This document shows, piece after piece, positions 22,189-32,701 of a stretch of DNA of 64,000 nt. The DNA is taken from assembly GCA_000310025.1 (NCBI GenBank), contig FN649753.1, forward strand, positions 213,236 through 277,235, given 5' to 3'. The notes beneath the pieces were generated by a model, which did no database searches, was not told the DNA's origin, and saw only the letters and a list, made by a program, of their open reading frames with translations. This DNA comes from Ectocarpus siliculosus (taxonomy: Eukaryota; Sar; Phaeophyceae; Ectocarpales; Ectocarpaceae). Position 1 is the stretch's first letter; each line of letters begins with the position of its first letter. Position numbers and translations under genes: made by a program.

Positions 22189-25100
22189 ATGAGCTCAAAA
22201 CTCGACTACCTGAAGAAGTATGGAATGCCAGGTGAGATCGTTGGTGCAAATCTTTCTGTGATTGGCGCCCTAGTGAAATTTGTTGCTAATATTGTTGTAC
22301 AGCCGTGGCTTGACTACACTTCACTGCCTGATGTACAGCGTAGTATCAAGGCTGCGCGCCCAGTCTCGCTTCCGCCTAAGGTTGAGCACGTCTGCATGAC
22401 ATTGCCTCCATTTGCGGTCGCTGGTACACCGCTCGCTGGCTTCGAAAGTAACGCGGAAGCTTGTTGTCCTCAACAAGCCCTCACCCAACCCCCAGCAAAC
22501 CCGATGCGCGCTAGTGACCCCTTCACAGCAGTGCACTCTCAACCTGGATTGCTCTCGTGTGGTAGCTTCTCTTCTGCGGTGTGCGCTGTTGAAACATCTT
22601 GAGCGTAGTGCGCGGAGATGTAGAGAAAGACCGTGGCGCCATGAAGATGTCAAGATCATGGTGTGTGCGACCTGCGCAGGTGGTTTGTCTACAACATTAC
22701 AGCAGTACTCTACTATCGAGTGTACTGCGTACAGTCTAGACCTGCTGCTTGTACAAGAGCGGCCTGTTGTTTTGAACAGCAGCCTACCGTCTCTCGCCAC
22801 CTCGTATCCATTGAACTAACCAGCTCGCCGCCAGCTCTCACAGGACCATCGGTGGTGCTTGGCAGCTGCAAAAAAAAGTTACTGCTCCATATGCAGGCGC
22901 CTCCCAGCCCAGCATCCTCAAATCGAAGAGCATTCCGTCTCAAAGTATGTCGACGGCGTAAGTCTACAGCCTGAGACCCTGTGGGCATCTCGTTGCGAAT
23001 CCCCTCTGTGCACCTGGTGTGCAGCAGCAGTGCCGCAGTATGTTATGCGGCCGGTGCCTCCCCATGTGCTCACAATCGGCCATTGGAGTGCACTCCCAAA
23101 TGCGACTCGACGGGGGGGCCTCCCGCTGAACCCGCGCAACACTACACAGACAGCCGATTGGGTGGGCCCTTGCCATTTGACCCCGCGTATCCCCCGCTCA
23201 ACTCCAGCTTGGCTGCTGCTGCTGCTGCTGCTGCGACGGACCAGGTTTTGACGCCATCAAGACTTACCCTCATAAACTTTTTTTTGAGAAAAAATATGTA
23301 CATACAATCACCAGCAACATCACCCGTTCGAGAAATACCCAGGGCATTTGAAGGGGATGGGTTGCAGTATGTGGGAGGAGACCGACCTATTTTGAGTCCA
23401 TTTAAGATTACATATATCTGCATACATTGATTTATTTGTTTATTCAGGAGGCGAGGATGACGGGAAGAAGAAGAGAAGGAGGAAGAAGACCGCCGGCGGC
23501 GGCGTCGCGAAGGACGGGAGGGACGCGGCAAGAGCAGGCGGCGGGGGTCTTCGGATCATCGACGACGAGGCGGGCATGACAACACTCGACAGGAAGCGTG
23601 TCAACAAGGCGTGGGAAGAGGAGGAGACGGAAGGTGTGGTGTGTGTAAGTGTGGTATCGGGCCTAATTCGTTCGAAAGCTGCCGCGTTCGCTTTGTGCTT
23701 TTGATAGGTCCTCGCAGCTGAGGAAAGGAGGGGAAGGCGGGGGCCCACGCCTGGAGAGCCTTGGATACTTTGCGCTCTAAAAGCATTGTCCTTTCGCGGA
23801 TGTACCGTAGTAAATCAATGTTTAGCGGCCGCCACAGCAGTTCGTTCTCAACCCTCGCCCCGTTTACACACCATTGCAAGAGTCGTTGTTGCTCACTACA
23901 CCCCTCCGTCCCTCCCCTCCCTCCGTCGCCTCCCTCCTATCCGTCCCTATTTTTTCTTCGTTTGTGAAGAGGAGAAACCTGCCCTGGTGATTGACGACCC
24001 CGACGTGGGGATGAAAGCGCAGTCCGGCTCTTGGACAACCGTGGGAGTCGGAGCCACCGGCAACGGCGGCGGCAACGACGGGGAGGACATGTCGCCGCCA
24101 AGGAGACGGAGGAGGCGGCACGACAGCTCGGAGGACGGGGGCGACGCCTCTCCCCCTCGTAGAAACCCGAGAAATGGTGGGCGAAGTGACCCCGGGGATG
24201 ATGGAGACGCGTCCCCGCCAAGGAGGCGGAGGAGGCGGCACGACAGCTCGGACGGGGAAGATGCCTCCCCTGCTCGTCGAAACCCGAGAGATGGTCGCGG
24301 CGGGAGAACTGACCCCGGGGACGATGGAGATGCGTCCCCGTCAAGGAGACAGAGGAGGCGGCACGACAGCTCGGACGAGGAAGACGCCTCCCCTCCACGC
24401 CGAAAGAACGGCGGCGGCGGCCGTAGTAGGAGCTCCAGGGAAGCCGAAGACGCTTCGCCTCCCCGGCGTCCCTCGCGCGGGGGGGAATCGCGCGAGAATT
24501 CTTCTCCTCCGAGGCGGAACGGCAGCGGCGGAGGGGACAGGGGGCGTCGTGACGCCGGCTACCGTAGCGGGGGCAGGAACGAGCGCCGTCAAGGAGGGGA
24601 TTCCGGCAGGAGCAAAGGCGGCGGCGGCGAGGGGGAAGACGCATCCCCTCCCCGACGTCCAGGCGGCGGCGAATCGTCTCCGCCGAGGAGAAGGCGTGAG
24701 GGCGGTAGCGGGAGAAGAAGTCGCGAGGAAAACAGCAAAGACGGAGACGCGTCCCCTCCCCGTAGAACGCGGCGGCCGCGGGAGAGGCATGACAGCAGCA
24801 GCGGCAGCGATGGTTCGGTTCCGCGGGGGAGGACGGGGGCCGCGGCGGGGCGGCGGGGGCGGGATGATGATGCGTCGCCCCCCAGACGAGGAGGACGTCG
24901 CGATTCTTCTTCCCGTGCGGAGGAGGAGGGCGGCGGCGGTGGCGGTAAGAGGCGACGGAGGCATGACTCTCCGGAGGAGGATGGGAAAGCGGGTGGCGAT
25001 GGCCGTGTGAAAACGTCTTCGGGGTACTACGCGGGACTCCAGTCCGGCAAGGACTTCAAGGTCGTCGAGCAGAACCTCAAGCGCAAGCATGTGAGGGCTG

Positions 25101-25667
25101 ATTTGGGGAGGGGTTGGGACAAGGAGGCGTTTTGGTTGTTGGGTTGGCCCTCGTCCGTATACGACACAAGATAGCACACCCCCTGGACAGATTTTCAAAG
25201 CTCGATTTCTCAACAGCAGAGGGTGTCGAAAACGGCGGCGTTGAAGCCGTCTCGTCGAGAGTTTCCCGAAAATGTATCGTTTCGTTAATGAATGTTCTTC
25301 GTCGTGGCGTAGTCGAGCTTTGGAAATCGGTCCAGGGGGTGTGTTATCTTGCGTCGTATACGGTATAAGGCTGATTCGTGGTCGTTCGTGAACCAGCTGA
25401 TTACGACATCTCTACGTGTCACCTGTGACCGGTAATAATAGTTCATTCCTTGCAGAAGGTAGTCCAGAGCGTGCCACGCAAATGTTTTTTCCGGGGAGGA
25501 TTTGTTCGCCGTTTGGGAATTTGTCAATTTGGCGTTGTACCTGCGGTCGAGCTTTGTCATCGATGTGATGTGATGTGATCGACTTTCAGGGAAAGAAACG
25601 GACGTGTCGTCGCAGTTGCAGTTGCAGTGCCTCTGTGGCGACCTCCATATGCTCCTCGAACCTTCCC

Positions 25668-25717
<50 letters not shown>

Positions 25718-27195
25718 GTCTCTCAATGCCCCCCCCCCCTCTATTTTTCTGTTTTCTGCTACACAGCCTTTTTTGAAAAATCACCCCCCAAGAGTAGCCC
25801 TTGCTGTTTGTGTTTGTACCCTTTGATCTGCTTGGTCCCGTTAACCCATCTCCTTTGTTCGTCCACCGCCTTCCACGCAGGACGCTGAGATGAAGGGAGC
25901 GGATAAGAGTAGCTCCGGCCAGGGCGCCGAGACGGTGTACCGCGACAAGAAGGGCCGTAAGCTCGACATGCTCAACGAGTTCATGAAGTCGCAGGACGCG
26001 AGAGCGGGCAAGAAGGTGGGTGGGGACCGTAGGCGACGTTAGATACCACGCCCCCCGGACTGATTTTCAAAGCGCGATTTCTCCAGTGGTGGTGCCGCAA
26101 ATGGCGGCGTCGAAACCGTTTCGTCGAGAGCTTTCCGAAAACGTATCGTTTGACTCATGCGTCTTCTTCGCCGTGGAGAAGTGGAGCTGTGAAAATCGAT
26201 CCAGGGGGTGTGATATCTTGCGTCGCCTACGGTTGATGGATGACAATGTCGTTGGGTTGGCTTGTTGTAACGTTTTGTCGACGTAGCTTGTGTGGAGATG
26301 GGAAAATGGGCTCCGTTTTCGGGTTAGGCAGCGGAGAGAGACGTAAACCTTAACCCTAACCCTAACCCTATATCTATCCTTGTCATGAAGAGCGCCGCGC
26401 GCAGCGGAGACGCATCAGGAAGTTTTTTAACGGCGCAATGCGGGTAGTTTACGGAATAAACAGCAGGTTTTTGGAAACCGAAATCAATCCATCGGACCAG
26501 TCGGCGCCCACTGCTCTGATGGCTTCATTCGTTTGCTACGAAAGTACCTCGTGGGGTCCGAATGACCCACCCGACACCTTTCCTTCCGAAGAATATCTCT
26601 GACCTCTACCGTCTTACCGTTTAATGTTGTCCTGCACTTCTTCTCGTGCCTTCACCCACGTCCGCATCAGATTGTGCGGGGTCTCAAACGTCGTGTTTTA
26701 CCGTCACATACTCTTTATCCAACAGGATCCAGGGTCTTCCGGAAGAATAACCACCCCGAATGCTCATTCAGCATTGGATTCGAACCTGCGACTCACTCTT
26801 TTAGAAAACATGTTGGTGGCCCTCAACCAACCAAGTTCTTTTTTGTTAACCTTTAGAACGACGTCGCAATGGGTCAAAATCTGACCGCCGTTTTTGTGAG
26901 CATAAAAACAAACAAAAACAAACAACCGACCCTAACCCCAACCCTAACTTGAAGGTCGAGGAGGCAAAGGACCAGTTTGCCTGGGGCCGCGGGAAGGTGC
27001 AGAAGGAAGAGGAGAAGCAGTGGAAGGAGGAGCTGGAGAACATCGCCGCAGAGCCTTTCGCGCGCACGGTCGACGACACACGGCTGGAGGAAGCCCGGAA
27101 GGCCGAGATACGCGCGGACGATCCCATGGCGGCCTACATGGCCAAGGTATGGGCTTTTGGAGTGCCGCCGTTGTTGTTGTTGTTGGTGGTGGTGG

Positions 27196-27244
<49 letters not shown>

Positions 27245-28467
27245 GCTGATGTTGTTGCTGATGGTGCTGCTGCTGGTGTGTGGGGATGTGTTGGTGTTAG
27301 TGGTGGTGGTGGTTGGTTGGTGTGTGCCATTTTTGTGCCGGCTGTGTCTAGGCATGCACTTCTGTATCTGGTAGATAAAATGCATCACCCGGCCGCCCAA
27401 TGCCTACCAGCGTGCGCTTGTTGCGTTCGAGGTCGTCGCCTTGTGTGGTGAAACGAGTTTCATCGTTAAGACAACAACATTGACGATGGACAGCAGCAGA
27501 ACCCACGGGCAGCAGCGCCTCTTGGTGCCGACCGGTCCGAATGTCTTCACCCTTTACCCTCCCCCCTCCCTGTCTCCCCTTGAATTAACTCGGTGACTAT
27601 ATCATTGACTCTGATGTGCAGAAAAAGGCCAAGGAGGGGGTGAAGAGCGGAAAACCCCTCAAGCCAGAGTACAAGGGCCCGCAGCCGAAGCCCAACAGGC
27701 ACGTACAACAGTACGCCGTCTTTGGCCGGTATTTTGCGTGTCTGGGCCTTTCCCCGCTGCTCGCTCTGTTGCTTGTTGTTGCCTGTTGCTTCTGTCGTTT
27801 TTGTGTGCATGAACGTGGTATGTGTTCCGGCTGTGCATGCAAGAGAAGACCATTGCTGCTGGTCGAGTCGATGACGAAGAATTGGTTTATGTGCATATCT
27901 TCAGCCTCTTTTTTTGCCGTTCGTCTTGGTCAGGAGCAGTAAAATCTTTTTGTGTTGTCCTTTGTTCACGCGCGGGGGGGGGGGGGGATGCTGTCTCCCT
28001 CCAACCCTCCCTCCACCACTACAGTGGTCTTACCCTCTTCACCCACAGCACCCAACTGCTAGTGCTGGCCACGAAAAAGGCGTAGTCTATGCTGATAGAG
28101 TCACTAAATATTTGCGAAAATTTGGCGTGAGACAAAACACCGATCGATACCGGTGGCCGACCGCTCCGTGTCATTCTTCCGCAGAGGGCCGAGACGCCCC
28201 GCTAGCCACCTGTTAACCCCCTGTTAACCGATAAGGCATGCAAAACATGAGTACTCCCCGCCCCCCTCCCCCGTGCTTTCCTCGACTGTTCCTGCCGCCC
28301 CTCGCGCGTTGTTGTGTCTGCGTGTCTTAAGGTTTGGCATCCGGCCTGGCTACCGGTGGGACGGTAACGACCGTGGAAACGGGTGGGAGTCGAGGATCGT
28401 AGCCAAGGGGGTCGACAACAACTACAAGGCGGAGCTCGCGTACAAGTGGGCCACGGCAGACATGTAG
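22189..28467 (+). CDS. BUD13: BUD13 homologue, pre-mRNA splicing factor (RES complex)
   Basis: Component of the spliceosomal RES (retention and splicing) complex, acting in the nucleus. Seven exons in phase are 22189-22231, 23448-23633, 23970-25090, 25881-26015, 26955-27146, 27622-27698 and 28332-28467, giving 629 aa. The first exon encodes MSSKLDYLKKYGMP, matching the short N-terminal BUD13 motif (LDYLKKY). Exon 2 has RIIDDEAG and the DRKRVNKAWEEE segment. Exon 3 is a long RS-like region built of more than ten D-A-S-P-P-R-R repeats, as in animal BUD13, ending in YYAGLQSGKDF. Exons 4-7 hold the conserved C-terminal domain: ETVYRDKKGRKLD, the acidic/basic helical stretch, DPMAAYM, PNRFGIRPGYRWDG and a final KWATADM. 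Intron 6 must start with GC (AACAG|GCACGT) for PNR-F to join as in all BUD13 proteins. Introns 3 and 4 carry MITEs, and intron 4 also carries telomere-like repeats. Confidence 0.92.
25155..25363. mobile_element. MITE family 1, complete copy (209 bp)
   Basis: Terminal inverted repeats of about 45 bp. The left end starts CCGTATACGAC and continues through CACCCCCTGGACAGATTTTCAAAGCTCGA; the right end is its reverse complement with few changes and ends GTCGTATACGG. There is no coding capacity. It lies in intron 3 of BUD13, about 65 bp after the exon end. Confidence 0.85.
25672..25714. repeat. (CT)n microsatellite
   Basis: A pure CT run in intron 3 of BUD13, about 165 bases before the acceptor of exon 4, followed by a poly-C run. 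Confidence 0.95.
26027..26236. mobile_element. MITE family 1, diverged copy
   Basis: Starts CCGTAGGCGACG and ends CGTCGCCTACGG, with inner TIR words CACGCCCCCCGGACTGATTTTCAAAGC and its diverged complement. It has the same length and internal order as the 25155 copy but about 20-25% sequence change. It begins 12 bases after the donor of BUD13 intron 4. Confidence 0.8.
26346..26370. repeat. Interstitial telomere-like repeat (CCCTAA)n
   Basis: About four TTAGGG-type units read on the C-rich strand (CCTTAACCCTAACCC and so on), inside BUD13 intron 4. Confidence 0.85.
26929..26949. repeat. Degenerate telomere-like repeat at a 3' splice site
   Basis: CCCTAACCCCAACCCTAAC sits 6-25 bases before the AG acceptor of BUD13 exon 5 (exon start 26955). 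The CTAAC words match the usual branch-point pattern. Confidence 0.75.
27163..27262. repeat. (TTG/CTG)n microsatellite
   Basis: A trinucleotide tract, TTG then GTG then CTG, in BUD13 intron 5, running on as GTG/TGG-rich sequence to about 27325. It yields poly-Leu, poly-Cys or poly-Ala frames that are not genes. Confidence 0.9.
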
Positions 28468-29050
28468 CGTAACAATGCGTCGACGGGAAGAGATTGAGAT
28501 TGGGTAGAGGTAGACGTGTCAGTGGGGACGGGGGGTAATGAATTGCCTTGATACTTGGACCACTGATTGCGTACGCATGTCTTCTCGAGACGGAGCATGC
28601 CGTGGCGGGTAGTGCTAGACGAAAGAGGTGTGTGTTTGTGTGCTTGGTCGATACTGAACGGCCAATTGGCCAAGCCGAGCAGATAAGTTACGACCTTCGC
28701 CCTGTTGATGTCTGTTCTGATCTCCGGAAGGGAGAGTAGGAGTCGATATGCCTGTTGGGGAGCAGTCTCGCTCTTATAACGAGGCATCCCTCTTGCGATA
28801 TATCAGCCGGCCGGAGGAGAGGGGAGCTTGGCGCTTCCCTTTCTCGAGCTCACCCGATATTGGGCCCACGCAGATTATTCTGGGAGGTGGGGGGGAGGGC
28901 GTGATACAACGGCGTGGTTCTGTACCGCTGGTACAGATTGCCTTTTGTCGATTGCGCGGGTGTTTTGCTGCGATAGTTGGGCGTGAAGCAGAGGACGTGG
29001 TACATTGGTTTGGGTTATACCCGTAGGCTGAGGGGGGGGGGGGGGGGGGG

Positions 29051-29150
29051 NNNNNNNNNNNNNNNNNNNNNNNNNNNNNNNNNNNNNNNNNNNNNNNNNN
29101 NNNNNNNNNNNNNNNNNNNNNNNNNNNNNNNNNNNNNNNNNNNNNNNNNN
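29051..29150. other. Assembly gap (100 N) within a poly-G tract
   Basis: Both flanks end in long G runs (29033-29050 and 29179-29197), and the sequence before each run is similar, which suggests an unmerged overlap. Confidence 0.95.
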
Positions 29151-30511
29151 CTTTGTTTGGGTTTTTCCCCTAGGTTTGGGGGGGGGGGGGGGGGGGGTTG
29201 ATTGCTGCTCCCTAAACCGCGTTCTGTGAGGAGAGGTCCGGTCGTGCAGCAAGCCAACGCGAGTCTGCTGGGCCAAGCATGAAATGCCTTGTGTTATTTT
29301 TCGCCGCCGTCTCGACTACCCCGGTGGTTATCGAGGCCTAGTGTACGTGTCTTGTCGGCTGGTACTACATTCGATTCGTCGGCGTAGCTTAGGTAGACGC
29401 AGGGGTTAAAACACGCAACGGGTTGACTCCAGCACTAAGCAATGGTGGAGAAAAGTGTTTGCAATTGCTGATTTTTGCCCCCCAAGGCGAGGTGAAGAAG
29501 GGACCGGCGATTCCACTACTGTGACTGTGGCCCAAAACCCAACAAGCAATCTCCGTTCTGGCTGCTCGCTCACACAAAACGTACGGGAGGCCGAAAACGC
29601 GTGTTGATGTTTTCGCGGGGTTGCTTCCTTCCCGGCTTAGCTAATCTAGCAGCACCCAGCGTGGGGGGAGGGAGTTCCGATGCTCGACGAGGCAGTCTAC
29701 GTCCTGGGGAACCGACGGTGGTCTACTTCGCCAATCCAGTGACGCCTCCGCCACGCTCGATGGTCGCTCCGCATCCCTCGCATCGAAACACGTTTCCTGC
29801 GTGCGCGTGGGTGTCGTTGGGCGGAGATTTGTGGGGTGATGGGGTTTCTCTCTTTGCGGTGGTGTGTTCTTTTTTCGCTAGAACATTCGCGGACGTGGGT
29901 TTTCGCCGCCCCCGGGGCGTGAAGACGACAATAAATCGCCTTGAGGCCTTCGTATTCCGCCAGGAGGGAGTAGCAATTGAGAATCTTCATCGAATGCTGA
30001 GTGCCTTTGTTATTTAGCCGAACTGCAGCAGCAGAAGAACTACCAATGAAGAACATAGAAAGGGCAGCGCTCACCGGGTTACGCTTGCCGAGCTTGCGGC
30101 AGACACGTTCTGGCGAGACTCCCATGCCGAGCCACTTTCCAACTTCCGCCTGCGTGGCACATGGATGGGCAGGTGTTGATCAGTAAGGGGGAATCCGGAA
30201 GCTGACTGTGAGATTCATCAACCCAAAGGACACCGCATTCCAGTCAGCAGCGGTCTGCAGTATGAGAGGGGGACGACGAGATGCGGTAATCCTTTGGAGA
30301 GGGGAAGCACACACTCACCGCGAAGGGGGCGATGGAGTAACAGACCCGCTGCTGACTACCGCTCAGGAACGACTGCTCGCAGTACCTGTCATCGATAGCA
30401 GGGGGAAGAAACGATTGACACTTACGGAATCGAGTTGGCGCTATGACTTCTGGACACAGGTAGACGAACGAAGCGATCATTAACCACGAAGCAACGCAAG
30501 AGGGAGTGCAG

Positions 30512-30765
30512 GATATGTACACGGGTGGCCAAAGGGAGGTAGTAACTGGTGCCCAACCTCCCCGAGGGTCAGGTTGGGAGTTGGGGATCGACCTTGGACA
30601 ACATGCTACGCTGCCAGCCCGCCCTATTGATTGGACCAACGCCGCAATCCGTGATGTGGGGCTAGCTGCATACGTCGGCGTACAACCCGACCCTAGGGAG
30701 ATTGTGGGGAGGTTGTGAACCAGATACAACCTGCCTTGGCCACCCGTGTAATTTCTGCCTGCGGT
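30512..30765. mobile_element. Foldback/MITE family 2, complete copy
   Basis: The left end contains ACACGGGTGGCCAAAGGGAG, then GTAACTGGTGCCCAACCTCCCC. The right end (about 30705-30765) is its diverged reverse complement (GGTTGTGAACCAGATACAACC, then TTGGCCACCCGTGTAA). A second, apparently one-ended copy lies inverted at about 46606-46780. Confidence 0.7.
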
Positions 30766-32701
30766 ATGAATGCGGCCTTAGTGTCTCCTTGGGTAAAAAT
30801 GCGTGGACACCCGATGAGGTATTTTTCGAAGCGGCGAGGACGATGCGTTGTACGACTGCGGCCGCGTCAAACCATAGGTATAGGTAGCTTTGATGATTGT
30901 AAGGACGGACGGCTTTCGATGGGGGGTGTCGGTTCGGCTAGGTTGGGGACGAATAGTTGTTTCACGACTGTTTCGTCATGACGATGTAGATACCAAGTAG
31001 TGCTGTTCCTCTGGGCAGTTTTTCTCATTACGGTAGCGGAGCATATTCTTGCATGCAGAAACACCACAGAGATGTACGTACACAACCAATCATATTGACA
31101 CGAAGTTACCGTTCTATGGCGGCCTCATATGTGATGCTCATCGCCTCGTCCTGACGACGAACGGTAGCATCGTCGTCATCTCCTCGGTCGCGTGAACTTC
31201 TTGAAACCTCCTTGTTGGTACTCCTCACGAGAGGCCACTCGGTGTGGAGGTCCACAAATCCCTTTCATAGCAAGCCGAACGATTAAGAGCAAGAGGGACC
31301 GAGGTTAAGTTTTCGTTAGGCAATCTCGAGGGTTTGTAACTACAACATTCTCCACGGCAAGTTCTTCCACCACAGAATGAGCACGATTATAGGCCAGCTT
31401 ACTGAACCCGTCGATGTGGTCGACACAATGTGGTGGTCGACACAATGCATTCTACAGTAGCTAGTACTGGTAGAGACTCAGCGGCTCAACTTTTAATTAA
31501 GGTCAACGACAACAAAATTCGGCTGCAGTAGCCTTATCGATCTAAGTTAGATTTGGTTTGCCAGCTTGTCTCGATGGAATTGCTGTGGCTGTGTATCATT
31601 CGTTTTGAGGAAGCATAATGTATGTATACAGACACACTACAGTTTGTCAACTTTTGTTCGGCCTATCCGAGCCCTCTCATTCTGGATCGGTTGGTTGCGG
31701 ATACAGCTACACAGACAGTCAAAGGCTACCAGTGTGAACGTCACCTGTGTTATTCTGCGGCAGACTGTCCCGGGGGCCGATATTGGCGGAACGAACATGC
31801 CCGCGCGCAATAGACACATCAAAGAAAAGAGGGGTTGGAAGGGCGCAGAGAGCACACAACTCAATCTTCGCTCATTTTCACCCAGTTTCGTCAGGTTGCG
31901 CGTCGGTCTCGTCACATGGGCACACGCCTTTGACCACTGCATGCACCAGTTTCGTCTTTACAAACCAAGTCGATATTACAGTACATGATAAGCCTATTGC
32001 ACTCATTGCTCTGTTGTGGCTGTACAAGCTTGTAGCAGTTGTTCTACGAATACTGCTCTCACCGTTGCAGGTTCCATTCGCGGACAGCAGTGCTGGCTCG
32101 GACTCTCCTCCCCCAGCATGCCCCGTGCTCACCGTCAGCGCGAACAAAATAAGTTGGCCTCCTTTGTTCCGCATTTAGAGCCCCCTCCGAAACTCTCTCT
32201 CTCTCTCTACCCGTACTATACCCTCCTATTGTTTAGCAATACTCTCTCCCTCTCCAGCTGTTTCTGTTCTTATTCCCTTCAATGTCATCGGGTGGGATAC
32301 GGTCGGCTGTGCATACAGTTCCAGATCCCTCCCTGTAGATCCCACAGCCTCGAGCCTTATTGTCGGCTGCTCTGCCTCCCCTTTGTGAGTAACCCTCTCT
32401 TATTTGCCAGCCTCTGCTGGCACACCCTATCACGCCCCGAGGTATAAGATCGAGGATAAAGATCGCAATACCGGTAGAATTCGCGTACGCGCCAAATCTC
32501 GCCGCATGAAACGTTTTCCCCGAAGATCCATTCGCGCATTCGCAGAAACACGCGGAGGGAGCTTCCTTCCGCCCGCGCTTCAGCTGTTTGCTGAGTCAAG
32601 CCGCACTTTCTGGAAGGTGCCTGTGCGGCGACGGCGGGAATAGATCCATTACGTTAGCAACGACAGCTTGCTCACATCTTGCGCATAGCGGTGCCAAGAC
32701 G

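Larger units (their letters stand above)
28468..32701. other. 4.2-kb intergenic region with gap and repeats, no gene recognised
   Basis: After the BUD13 stop this holds the poly-G/N gap at 29051-29150, a foldback element at about 30512-30765, and otherwise about 50% GC sequence without a phase-compatible exon chain. Short open frames at 29601-30017, 30244-30729 and 31566-31988 lack recognisable domains. The segment before 32702 is pyrimidine-rich and is probably the promoter and leader of the plastid protein gene. Confidence 0.4.
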
